DNA of 64,000 nucleotides from Heterodera schachtii. Taxonomy: Eukaryota > Nematoda > Chromadorea > Rhabditida > Heteroderidae. The notes beneath the pieces were generated by a model that saw nothing but the letters and a program-made list of their open reading frames with translations, did not search any database and was not told the DNA's origin. Location of the stretch: the NCBI GenBank assembly GCA_023374025.1, contig SIJG01000056.1:62001-126000 (forward strand), in the 5' to 3' direction. Position 1 is the stretch's first letter; every line of letters begins with the position of its first letter. Positions 46,860 through 58,015 of this stretch are shown piece by piece. Position numbers and translations under genes: made by a program.

Positions 46860-48824
46860 GGGGGGGGTACAAACCAAAGTATTACCTAAAAATAAAAGTA
46901 AACGATTATTTCTATGTTTCTATGCCTTTAAATTTTGGTTATTATGAGTAAACAAAAAAAATTTGGACAATTATGATCACTTTATCGATATGTTTTTTAG
47001 TGCTGGGAACCAAGAAGAATGTCAATCGGTGGGACAATTGTTTAATTCATAAGACAACAATGGCTAATTTAACCAAAAAAATAATACTATAATGAATATT
47101 GGACGGGATAATGGCACTCATACAAACAAATAGCCAAGACCTAGCCGAAGCTTTCGAGAATCAAAAACTTGTGTACGAGTTTCCCATTGTACGAGTTGTC
47201 AATGTGCCAATGTACGAAATGTTCTTTGTACGGATTGTCGTAAACTGTCAAATAGTTAGTTTTTAGGTTCTGAAAACCCCAAAAATAGATGCTAAAAATG
47301 GGAAAATAGGTGCCAAAAAGTTTCAAGTTTAGGTGTGTAAAATGACAAAAAAAATTTCAAAAAAATTTTAAAATGAAGCCAAACCAAATTAAAATTCGTG
47401 TCAAGAAAAAATAAATTAATTTTGAACATGAATTTTTGAGAAATTTTTTTATTTCTTAGGGGTGCATTTTTGAAAAGTTTTGGGTCGTTTCTTAGGGTGT
47501 GTTTTTCGTTTCTATTTTATTTTTGTTAATAATTTTGGAAAAACTCCATAACTCAGGAAAAAAACAGACAGTGAAAAAACTATAAATCATAGCCCTACTG
47601 ATGAGTTCTCAATCAATCAATTGTCATATGTATTTTTTAAATACAGTATCCCTTTCGCTAATACGAAGTGGAAATGAATTGTACTCCTGTCTTGGCGCCG
47701 TGATCACTAGGGCCGGGAATTTTTTTATGATTTTCAGGATCGGAGAATCTTCTATTTCGACCCAAGGTAAATATTGATCATATGGCCCAGAGCCGAAAAT
47801 GGTCGAAATATATACCAATCGATAGCCCTACGTCTGCAATGGAAGAATGGTATATATTTTGTCGCAATTCTATGCGTTTAAGGCTTTGGACGATTCAGTC
47901 CCAAAGCCATTTGGCCATTTCAGTCCCGGGTCTGTAACTCTTCAGGGATTGGTTGCCGCAAAAAAATTCTTTTGGATTCTTCCATTACAGACCTAGGGCT
48001 ATCGATTGGTATATATTTTGGCCATTTTCGGCTCTGGGCCATATGATCAATATTTTCCCGACCCAATTTTAGCTCCAAAAATTATTTAAAAAAATTCATT
48101 GAGAAAATGCAACCAAAAATTCGGAAACAGAAATGAACACATACGATATTTATTTTCGATTTTTTTTTGAAGGCAGCGCTTCGGTGAACTTGAAAATGGG
48201 GTTTTATAATTTTTGGTTCCATATTTCTCAATTCTCGTGCCAACAGGCAATGCAAAATCTATTTCGTTTTTTTCGAATCCGTGTTCGGAATGGGTCAAAA
48301 CGGACGATTTTTACGCTAACTCCTAAAAATATAAATTTAAGGGGTACCATCGGTAGGCTATTTTCCAAGAAATATTTTTCTATTATCCAAACTCAAATTG
48401 CTGCGCTTACTCCACTGAGCTCGGAAAGGGATATGTCGGCACTATTTTTACTCATCTTTTAAAGCCACCACTCTGCTGAAAATTCAAAACAAAGAAGCAG
48501 CAACAAACAATAAATGTGAGAGCAATTATCAGATCAGTTTTCCGTTCGTAATGATCGATCATTTGTCATTTCTCAATAATTCATCCAATTTTTCATCCGC
48601 TTTCCGCTGGGCTCGAGACTCATTTTCAGACGATCTTTTGCGTTCATTTGGCCCGCCTTTGGTGGCGACAATGAACTAAATCAAATGCAAGAAATTTATC
48701 TGCATATTTCGCGTATTTGACAAAAAAGGGCTCACCATCAACCATCATTTACTTTTATGAAAACCATTAAAAATTTTCATATTTTTTATAGTTTTCGATT
48801 TTACTCAAATTCTTTTGCTCATGC
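46860..48824. other. Gene-free stretch with a foldback
   Basis: An inverted pair lies at 47771-47850 and 47973-48055 ('ATTGATCATATGGCCCAGAG', 'ATACCAATCGATAGCCCTA'). 'GTACGA.TTGTC' words recur at 47170-47245. I see no coding exon, and the 109-residue plus frame at 48133 lacks support. Confidence 0.5.
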
Positions 48825-51800
48825 TCACCCAATGCAATTGACACCACGCAAATCAATGCTGACATTGTTCAAATTGTTCGCGTTTTCGTCCTCCCATTGA
48901 ATGGTCTCCCCAATTGGACATCGTTTCACCAGCCGATACGGATAATTTTGTCCTTGCTCCAGCGTCAGTTTTTCTCGAGTTCGTTCATTGACCAATTCAT
49001 ATGGCACAATTGGTGCTGACGCGGGCAGAATAAGTACCAAAAAGTAACTGGCACAAGTGGTGGCATGGAGAAATGCCTAAACGAAGCAAAAAAGGAGTTT
49101 CCATGTTAAAACAAGAATTGTCGGCATTTTTATGATGTATGTTAGCGGTAAAAACGGCATTAAGCTCGAAAGAAAATTATGGCGACCTCCTTGAAACTGT
49201 TGATCCAATTTTTTGCTCGCAATGCATAATAAACACTGGCACGAAATCGCTTCGGTTGCCCATCTTTTCTCGGTGTGTGCAACCAATCGAACAACGCTTG
49301 GCCAGCATCAGTTGCATTTGACCGATTTTCATCACTGATCCCATCGGCGGAAAACAGACAATTGGATTCTATTTTATTAATGCTGTGATCAGTGAGAATT
49401 GTGGGAGAAGTGAGGCGAAGCAAATTGTCGAGATGATCAGAAGTTGGAAAGTCCAACTGGCGAATGTTTTGCGCAAAAATGAGCCAAATTTCACCACCAA
49501 AACATCCCAAATCGGCTGCTGTGCATCGGTGTTTTGTGAATCAACCGACAAATCCAAACAGGTGCCTCTCCCATCGAAGTACCTGAAAAAAGAATGCGCT
49601 AATATTTGGTTCGAGCCCGGATTAGGGATTCAATGGGCCGAAATCGATGCCAGATTTCGGATTCACCGCACTGAAAACCTTAAAAATATCTCGAAAAAGA
49701 TTTTTTTTTTTTTAAATGGGGCCCACCCACCATCAATACAAGGCTGGCAACTAAAAAATTTCAAAAGCTTGAGCGACAAAAAATTCGAATTTGGAGCCAA
49801 AAACCAATATTTTGCGAAAATTTTAGGTCAATTTTGCGCTCTGGAAAATATCATTAAGAAAAAGATAATAGGCGCTAGTTAAAAGAAGGTCCTTTTTGAA
49901 ATTTTTTTGCACTTTTTTTTGGTCTAATTTTTTTTTTGTTTATTTTTATGTAAATTGTTTTTTTTTATTAGATGGTACGCATTTCACGTTATTTAATAAT
50001 TGAAAAAAAAGTGAAAAAAATTTCAAAAAGATACTTTTTTAGACTTTGGATTTTGAATTTTATCAAAAACCAAAGGGGGGACCCTTTTGTTTTGAAAAAA
50101 TTTTTTTGATAAAAAACCGTGAATATACTTTTACTCGCCATAATTATGCTGTTAATGCTTAATATTCATCATTAGGGCGTGTAATTATATGGATATAAAA
50201 TCACGAAATATGGCCATAAAATATGGACAACAAATCGCAAAATATGGACATAAAATTGCTAAAATCTCAAAATATGGACATAAAATTGCAAAATATGGAC
50301 ATAAATTTTTCCAAATTTAGGGTATACTTTTTCAAAATTTTTACGAAAAATCAACCAAATTTTCGCTTTTTTCTTATTTTTGACATAAATTTATCAAGTT
50401 TGAAATTTATACAATAGTTTCGATAAAATTTTGACAAAAAAAGTTTTTTCTGAAAAAATTTTCGGTCTTTCGGGTCAAAAATCCCAATTTAGCTGATAGG
50501 GGCCGTTCTAATAGAGGTTTTTTAAAAAAATGCCAAAATATGGACATAAATATGGATAAAAATGCCAAAATATGGAAATATGGACATAAATCGCGAAATG
50601 TGGAAAAAATGGATATAGAAGTACATCCTAGAAGCTTCAAACCAAGCTAAAAACATGTTTTTCGTGCGTTTCAGGCCTCCAATAGTCCAGGAAAAAAATA
50701 TGGATTTCCATATAATTACACGCCCTAGTTATGTACATAGCATTTAGGTTTGAAATTTTTTATTGCCTTTCTTTGCTTGTACATAAAGCTGTCTGCGCAG
50801 CTGCAATCAAACAAAATTATACAAAAAAAAAAAAAACATTTTTCCTCAAAAGTTATGTAATAAATAGGGCTCGGAAAAATATGGATATAAAATCGCAAAA
50901 TATGGCCATGAAATATGGACCAAAAATCGCGAAATATGGACATAAATTTTTCCAAATTGAGGGTATAATTCCCCAAAATTTCTTTAAATTTGTTAAATAT
51001 AAAGTAAAACCTTCAAAAATAGCTAAATATGGTAGTAAAATCATTTCAGAAGAAAAGCACACGATAAAGCTAAAATTTACTCATTTTTAGCGAAAAATAA
51101 ACCCAAAAAGCGAAATTTTGCTTATTTTTGCCCCAAAATTAACAATTTTTAAGAAAATTTAAATTTATTCAATATTCTCTGGAAAAATTTTGTGAAAAAC
51201 TGATTTTTTTGAAAAATTTTCCGGTTTTTGAGGTCAAAAAGGCCAATTTATCTGTTGGGGGCCGTTCTATTAGAGGTTTTTTGGAAAAATGCCAAAATAT
51301 GGGCATAAAATATGGATATAAATGCCAAAATATGGAAAAATATGGAAATATGGACATAAATCGCGAAATATGGAAAAATATGGAAAATATGGGTATAGAA
51401 ACCAATCCTAGAAGCTTCAAACCAAGCTAAAAACATGTTTTTCGTGCGTTTCAGGGCCCCCACAGTCCAGGAAAAAAATATGGATTTCCATATAATTCCG
51501 AGCCCTATTCATCATTATGTGTATATAAACAAAAAAAAAATGACCAAAAAAAGTGCAAAAAAAATTTCAAAAAGGACCTTCTTTTAACTAGCGCCAAATA
51601 ATCATTGACCCCTTGAAATCAGCAAAACGATTACTCAATCCGAAGGTAATTAAAACGAATTTTGTTGTGCAGTGGACGGTCGGGCAATGGGAAATGCACA
51701 GAATTGGCAAAATCGATAAACACAAATAATTCGGGAGCCTCTGTGACACTGTCCTTTCGAATTCCTATCCATTTTCGAAGTGTCAACTCGGTTTTGCCAT

Positions 51801-52061
51801 TGAAATGTTTGTCCACCAACGCATCAAAACGAGGCGAACGAAGTGCCAAATTGAGGCCGAGTTGAGGACGACCAAAAAATGGCAGAATGTCCATCCAAAC
51901 ATCGTTGCAAATCCAGCTGAAATTCAGAAAAATATTTCGACCGTTCTTAAAATGAAATTCACATAAATTTATAACCCAATAAATTCTCACATTTTCTTCA
52001 AAATTCGCTTATTCATTTTCTGTGCCACGCTATCACTTCGTCGTTTTCCAAGTGATGTCAT
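48825..52061 (-). CDS. Expanded nematode family protein (F-box-like)
   Basis: Four exons: 52061-51991, 51916-51635, 49582-49187 and 49076-48825, about 333 residues. Recognisable parts are WICNDVWMDILPFF (position of the F-box-like helix), RPQLGLNLALRSPRFDALVD, then LDNLLRLTSPTILTD, ALFDWLHTPRKDGQPKRF, YELVNERTREKLTL and RCPIGETIQWEDENANNLNN. From memory this matches a large, repetitive family in plant-parasitic nematode genomes, often labelled F-box domain protein. Its function is unknown; a ubiquitin-ligase adaptor role is only implied by the label. Exon 3 is one base short near 'GGTGGTGAAATTTGG' (IWDVLV then GEIWLIF). One added G restores frame and exit phase. Intron 2 is about 2 kb because it hosts nested elements at 49871-51595. 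The start codon overlaps the target duplication of the element at 52065. Confidence 0.75.
49871..51595. mobile_element. Outer inverted-repeat element in the F-box-like gene intron
   Basis: The left end 'GGCGCTAGTTAAAAGAAGGT' and about 75 bases inward are matched by the complement at 51520-51595. I see no exact target duplication. Its interior holds the composite hAT-like pair 50173-51507, so it was probably in place first. The whole insert lies inside an intron with intact splice sites. Confidence 0.75.
50173..51507. mobile_element. Pair of hAT-like elements within one 8-bp duplication, TTCATCAT
   Basis: Copy 1 (50173-50729) has ends TAGGGCGTGTAATTATATGG and complement. Copy 2 (50867-51507) has TAGGGCTCGGAAAAATATGG and a matching right end. 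Both are filled with 'AAAATATGGA' and 'AAATCGC' repeats and share 'ATCCTAGAAGCTTCAAACCA'. TTCATCAT occurs at 50165-50172 and 51508-51515: it flanks the pair, not either copy. The 137-base spacer between copies has GTTATGTA near both edges. No coding frame. Confidence 0.8.
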
Positions 52062-52064
52062 AAA

Positions 52065-53143
52065 TAGAGACCGACTTTTGAGGCATATGCCTTTTTTTTC
52101 TGCGCACTATTTTCGATATATTAAGCATAAAAAATGCATTTTCCACTTGGTTTGAGGCTTCTACGATGACTTTTATTATGCCTTTTTTTTGCCTTTTTCG
52201 GGATTTTCGTGCCTTAAATGCCTTTTTTGGCATTTTGCCGTTTTAGTGCCTTTTTTGGCGGACCGGCTCAGTTGGGCCTCGGCACGTTTGGGCCCCGGCG
52301 GGTTTTTGGCTATAACTTTTTTCTTTGTCAACCAAAGCCAACATTCTTGGTATCATTCGAAAGCCCTAAGTGTGCTCTATTAGCGTGCACAATTTTGAAA
52401 AATTTCGTTAAGGTTCAAAAAAGTTATGGCCAGAAGAATTCAACCAAATTTTCCAACTTTTTTGTCCATAAATTTGTTCAAAATTGACGAAATCTTTTGG
52501 AACTTAGCAGGCTATTAGAGCATCTGAAGAGCTCTCGAATGATACCAAGATTGTTAGATTTGGTTGACAAAGAAAAAAGTTATTGTCCAAAAACATGCTG
52601 GGGCCCAAACGTGCCGGGGCCCAATTGAGGTAGACCGCTTTTTTGGCCTTTTTTCCGAAAAATTCCATAAAAAATGCAATAAAATCGGGAAAATACACCC
52701 TTGAAAACGACTAAAAATTTCAGAAAATACACCCCTAAGAATTGAATTTTTTCAGAAAATACACCCCTAAGAATTGAAAATTTTTCAGAAAATACACCCC
52801 TAAGAATTGAAAATTTTTCAGAAAATACACCCCCTAAGAATTGAAAATTTTTCTCAAAAATTGATCGCCAAAATTTCATTTTTTTTTTCTTTATAAAAAA
52901 TTTTATGTTTAAAAATTTGCCTTATTCGAAAAACATTATAAAATATTTAATAAATATTTAATGACCCAAAATTAAGTTAATTGGTTCAGTTTTACGTGTT
53001 TTGTTCCCTAAAAACCCTTATAATTAAAAAAAAATTTTTAGTGCCTTTTCATGCCTTTTTCGGGATTTTCCTTTTTTTCGATTTTTTTGTGCCTTTTATA
53101 GTGCCTTTTTCGCGATTCTTGGTGCCTTTTTAGTCGGTCTTTA
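52065..53143. mobile_element. hAT-like element with GTGCCTTTTT repeats, TSD GTCATAAR
   Basis: Ends TAGAGACCGACTTTTGAGGC and the complement of TAAAGACCGACTAAAAAGGC. The flanks are GTCATAAA (52057-52064) and GTCATAAG (53144-53151). Inside are 'GTGCCTTTTTCG' repeats, a nested foldback of the AAAAGTTATGG family (52256-52627), and four tandem 'AGAAAATACACCCCTAAGAATTG'-type units at about 52725-52855. It lies immediately upstream of the F-box-like gene and includes its probable promoter position. Confidence 0.8.
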
Positions 53144-53611
53144 GTCATAAGTGAACCCATCGGTTGCTGTTTATGCTCACCAATTGCTACAGAAAGAAAT
53201 GAGTCGGCACTTGTCGGAGGAAAACTTTTTATTTTTTCTGATGGGCGGTGACATTAACAAATAATTTCGACTAAATGAAATTTTTGTAAGAAAAGGAACT
53301 AGCAAATTTTATTTAATTATTTGTAAAATTAATGTGTTGAAAATTAGCATTGCCGAAAAATGGGGACAAATTGCTAATGGTTGGAAGCCGAAAATGCAAA
53401 AAAGCAAAAACAGTGAAAGTGTTTTTAAAACTGCCAAATAAATAAATGTTCCTTCCTTTTATACCTTTCTGTGAGCTCACAAAAAAGGATGTGCAAATTT
53501 TTTATGCTTTTGACTGAGATTCGATGGAGTATAAAAGCGTTGCATTTTTCCCTTTCCCAACCATTCATTCTCCGCTCCATTTTCCGTCATTGTCTCTCCC
53601 CATTTTCGGCA
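53144..53611. promoter_or_regulatory. Upstream region of the ankyrin gene
   Basis: A 'GTATAAAAG' TATA-like box at 53530-53538 is about 80 bases upstream of the ATG at 53612, with pyrimidine-rich sequence between. The rest is A+T-rich with no other feature. Confidence 0.4.
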
Positions 53612-55211
53612 ATGGTAACCGAATTTTTCTTTAAATTCTTTGAATTCAATTTATTTTTTGTTTTTCAACTTTAAGGGAAATGTTTTTGGCTCTTTCGCTG
53701 CTAAGGAAGACAATTTTGAGGAACGCATTCGCCAATTCTTCGCCTTCGTCAACGAGGGAAACATCGGACAATTGCGTGCGCTGGTCGACTCGCTGGACGC
53801 GGACGAACTGAGCATTTTGGTGCTGATGAACCTACCGGATGTCCAACCTCCTCGAGCCGCTCTCATAAACGCAATGATACACGGGCACACAGAAACGGCA
53901 GTTTTCTTGGTAAAGTTTCCAACATAATCGGCAGCGATTTGATTTCCCCCATTTTTCATTCAGTTGGAGAAGGGCGCAGACCCGCATCAGACTGTGCTTG
54001 GCCAACTGAACGGCTTGAATATGAGTGAGCGGCAGCAGCAGCAGAATTATCCTCATTTATAAATGTTTTGTCCTCAAATTTGCAGATGTGACGCCGCTTT
54101 GGGCCGCTGTCGTTTTTGCCAATTTGGAGCTGTGCCGTGCGCTGATCGCCCATGGTGCCAACGTGGAATCGGGAACGGACTCTGGCCAATCGGCGCTGTT
54201 GTGCGCATGTTTCAAAAACAATTTGGAGATTGGTGGGGCAAATCATAGATGCCGTTATAATTGCCAATGTTTTCACATTTTTCAGCCACCCTTCTCGTCG
54301 AGAATAGCACCAACATTAATCTCCCGGACACCGACGGAATTACGCCATTAATTGCCGCTTCCTTTTCGGGACAGGTGGAAGAGTTGAATGACTTGTAACT
54401 GTTTTTATTTTCGCGTTTTCTTAGGTCGACATTGTGCGCTTGCTGCTTTCACACGGTGCAATTGTTGAACAGACGGATTTCACGGGTGCATTTTGTCTCT
54501 AATTACCCAAATTATTCAATTAATGTTCCTTTTTTTCGGTTTTAGGCACGAGATTTGCTCTTATGGGAGCTGCCCTGGCGAACCGTTTGGAAGTGTGTCG
54601 TCTGTTGGTGGACGAATGGGCAGCGGATGTCAACCAAGAAGCAATCGACGGCACTACACCTCTAATAGGCGCGAGCGGTGAGGGACACGTGGACGTTGGT
54701 GAGAAATCGTGGCAAAAATTCGGACTTTTTCCTGATTGTTCAGCGACTTTTCTCATCGAACGTGGCGCCAATCTTGACCACACCGACATGGACGGATACG
54801 ACTCGTTGATGTGCGCAGTGAAGAAAGGAAAGACTGAAATGGCACGGCATTTGGTGGCCATCGGCGCGAGCACTGATCAAATTGGCACTGATGGTGGGCA
54901 GAAAATGTTCAATTAGTCCTAATTTTATGTAATTTTCTCCCATTTAAGGCAAAAGGGCGCGCGACTTGGCGGTAGAAAGTGGAATTGCCGAAATGATTGA
55001 CATTTTCCATGCCGCGGCTGAGCAGCGGGAAAACGTCGATGGGTAAAAAATAATTTGTTTTTGATCCAAAAAAACATCAAAAATTAAGACCACAGAACGA
55101 TCACCAACAACGCCGGATGTGATCAATCGGAGAGAGGGAAAAGCGGCTCAAAAGAATTGGACGGATGTGCCGAATTATCCGGAAGATATTCTCGATCACT
55201 TATGTATTTAA
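53612..55211 (+). CDS. Ankyrin-repeat protein, possibly N-myristoylated
   Basis: Ten exons: 53612-53614 (start codon alone), 53676-53909, 53964-54024, 54086-54232, 54286-54374, 54425-54485, 54546-54698, 54744-54893, 54949-55042 and 55096-55211, about 368 residues. The first splice gives MGNVFGSFAAK, where Gly2 could be myristoylated. From about residue 50 there are some six ankyrin repeats. Their text includes ALINAMIHGHTETAVFLLEK, TPLWAAVVFANLELCRALIA, TPLIAASFSGQVDIVRLLLS, TPLIGASGEGHVDVATFLIE and SLMCAVKKGKTEMARHLVAI. Ankyrin repeats bind other proteins; the partner cannot be told. The last junction is out of phase unless one A is dropped from 'GGGAAAACG' in exon 9. The tail then reads NWTDVPNYPEDILDHLCI and stop. 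Introns are mostly about 50 bases. Confidence 0.88.
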
Positions 55212-56441
55212 TGCTGTGTATTTATTCATTTTTGAATTCACTTGTCGTGTTTGTCTGCTCTGATTGTACATAAATAACATTCTTTGTATGATAAATTATA
55301 AATGAATTATGACCAGGGCTGATATTTTTTGAGGCTGTGATTTTTTGTGAGGTTTGTTTTTTGGGAGAAAGCCTCAAAGCCCGGTCCAAAATTTTTGCCG
55401 GGCGCCCGCCGGCCCCGGGCTTTTTTCAAAATTTGTGGATTTTGATTAAAAAATTTGTTGGTCCAATTTCCGGGAGCCAGCAAGAGACTGGTGAACAATA
55501 TGATCACAATAAAAAGGATCAATTTTGAGCTTTTTCCCTTGAAATCCTGTAGAAATCAATCATTTTTGAGTTGTCTAATTTTTTCACCCTCTCTTGCGGT
55601 GTAGCTATAAGGCGTAGACCAACCATTCAAAAGGCAATTCGGTAGAGATTTTCATGCTCTTTCCAATGGGCTTACTTATTTTTTCTAGAAAATTTTTCAC
55701 ACCACCCTAGGAAATTTTTTGAAAATTTTCCCGTCTCAGTGTATTTGGGTTGTCCAGATCACCTTGAAGGAGTGACCTGATCAAGTGTCTGTAAAATACT
55801 TTTTTGATCAGCAGCAAAAGTTATGTTAGGTTAAATTATTTCAGATTTTTCTGTGCTCTTAGATCCGAAATTTAACTTTTTTCCACGCATTTTGAATGGT
55901 GCGCATTCTTTTGATAGCAAAAAAAGTGAAAAGAAAATTAAAATTCAGTAAATGGCAATGAGCTTTTGTTTAACATAGTTAATACTTTATTTTCGTAAAG
56001 AAACCATTTTCTATCGTTAGTCTTTTCCAAGAAAAACACAAAAATTTAAAAAATTTTTGGTCGGCGCATAAACTTTTTTCCGGCACTGTATTTCCGATCG
56101 CCCAAATTTTTTGAGGGCGTCGACTCATATCCCTACTTTTACACGAACACTTTTGTAATCAAACCGCATTAATTAACAGTGCTTATTTTAATGAAATTCC
56201 AGGCCCGTTCCTGACCAACTCTAATAATGAATGTCCAATAAATCAACTCATTACGTTCATATGCATTTTATCTTCTCAGTTTTTGACTTTCTCTGCCATT
56301 GATTTTCCTTTTTTTCTTTTCCGTCGCATTATTTGAAAAGATACATTTAAAAATCGATTAATTTATTTTATTACGGCAAAAGTAATTATTTATATAATTT
56401 GTAATTATTAGAATTATTATTAAATATTTTTACATATTTCG
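55212..56441. other. Gene-free stretch
   Basis: The start should hold the ankyrin gene 3' untranslated region ('GTACATAAATAACATTC'). A GC-rich patch at 55380-55425 (GGGCGCCCGCCGGCCCCGGG) stands out. No exon recognised. Confidence 0.45.
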
Positions 56442-57592
56442 ATGAATTTACAAAAATATTTTCTTGTTATTTTGTTTGGTTTATTTTCTGTAAATGTGAG
56501 ATCGAGAAAAAAGTTTGTGAGAAAAACCCACAAAAAAACAATAATAATTAATTTAAACATTAAAAAACAATTAATGTTAAATTTACCATATAATATTTTA
56601 AATTTCATTAAAAAATATTCAGAGATTTGAAACCATACAAAAAAGGACCAGCTAAACTCATAGGAAAAGAAATTAAAATTTATAGAAGGTAAAAATAAAT
56701 TTTATTAATAAAGCAAAGTTACTGAGAAGAAATAAATTAAATAAATAATTAATTTTTATGCAATTAAAATCCAATTATATTGAATATCTATTTAATTTTT
56801 TGATTTTTTCAAAAAGAAAAAATGCTGAAGGGACTCAATTAGAAGATGCCAAAAATGTTAATTTTGCTGATGAAAACTACAAAATGATGATGAAAAGGGA
56901 AAAAACGAAGCTTAATAAAAGATATGTATTTTGTAAAATATTTAATAATTTTTAAAAATATTTTAAACTTCCAAAACCAACTTCGATACCAAAACACCCA
57001 AAGCGCACAAAATTTCATGACACGGATGACGAAGAACCAATGGAGATGGACCCAAGAAAAGGATCATATTTATATGGTAAATAATATTTAAATATTTAAG
57101 AAATGGCTTAGACCAATGTTTAGACAATTGCAAATTGGGGGTTGTGAAAATTTAAATTTAAAATTTTTAAAATATTTTTAAGCTAACCGTGGCAAATTAC
57201 GAAACCGCAAACGCCCAATAGTGGGAGAAGCATTCACAGAGAGAGAACAGAGAAAATGGGACCAATTCCATGAGAGATTGGCATTGGACAGGAAAATAGC
57301 GCGGGAAGAGAGAAAAAGACGGCGAAATGAACGGCGACAAAGGGAAATGAGAGAAATGAGCGAAGGAGAAATAGAATGGGGCAGAGAAGACATAGATTGG
57401 GAAGGGATTGATAGAGAGGGCATAAACATGGAAATGGCAAAAGATGAAAACAGACGAAGAAATAGCGAGAAGGAGCGAAACTTTCACAATGGCAGAGAAA
57501 AAGAGAGGCGGAATGAGAAAAGGAAAAGCCACAGCCGAGACAAGCAGAGCAATGATGAGAAGAAAAAACGAAGAGGCAGAAAAAGAAACTGA
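56442..57592 (+). CDS. Highly charged, probably secreted low-complexity protein
   Basis: Proposed exons: 56442-56516 (MNLQKYFLVILFGLFSVNVR, a signal peptide), 56623-56688 (DLKPYKKGPAKLIGKEIKIY), 56817-56925 (KNAEGTQLEDAKNVNFADEN), about 57003-57076 (RTKFHDTDDEEPMEMDPRKG) and 57183-57592. The last exon is dominated by Arg, Glu and Lys (REERKRRRNERRQREMRE; NEKRKSHSRDKQSNDEKKKR) and ends GRKRN, stop. It looks like a single charged helix or coiled coil, with possible nuclear-signal clusters. Junction 1 agrees in phase only if the A run in 'GAGAAAAAAGTTTG' is one shorter, and the acceptor at 57002 is weak. The last exon is convincing, the first ones tentative. I recognise no family. Confidence 0.55.
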
Positions 57593-57720
57593 AAATAGAA
57601 TGGGAAGTAGAGAAGCAAGAGAAAACGAAATTTAAAATGAATGGGAAAAGAGAAGCCAGAGAAAACGAAAATTGAAAATAGAATGGGAAAAATAGAAGCG
57701 AGAGAAAACGAATGTTTAGA
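57593..57720 (+). repeat. Tandem repeat continuing past the charged-protein gene
   Basis: Three units of about 40 bases ('AGAATGGGAAGTAGAGAAGC', 'GAATGGGAAAAGAGAAGCC', 'GAATGGGAAAAATAGAAGC', each followed by 'GAGAAAACGAA'). Read through, they would code similar Glu/Arg-rich peptides, so the gene's tail may once have been longer. Confidence 0.7.
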
Positions 57721-58015
57721 CCAATTAAGCGCGATAATTTCCATAAATTATGTAAATGATGTTCATCAGCATTAGCACGACTATTCAAATACCAAATAAT
57801 TCAGATAAATTAATAAATTGACAAAGTCTTGATTATTATAAAACTGGGCATAAGGGAAGTTTTTTAATCAATTTTAAAATTGCTTTAAAAAATTTTTACA
57901 AAAAATAACTAAAAATGCGTTACGTAGCTAACTCGAAAAATGCTTTTTAAAATTTTTTATTTAGTGCTTCGGACAACTGGAGTCGAATGGATCCCGAATC
58001 GGTGCTAGGTCGAAC

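Noticed and set aside
49160..49557. Calling the F-box-like gene a pseudogene because two overlapping frames share the exon and elements interrupt it
   Set aside because: The elements lie in an intron with matching phase,
and a single missing base explains the frame change and the exit phase; sequence error is at least as likely as decay.
50223..51463. Several frames with NMDIK or MGIKYG repeats
   Set aside because: They are translations of the AAAATATGGA internal repeats of the hAT-like pair.
57234..57788. 184-residue minus-strand frame rich in Phe, Ser and Leu
   Set aside because: It is the complement of the Glu/Arg/Lys-rich last exon of the plus gene; the composition is what the complement of GAA/AGA codons yields.
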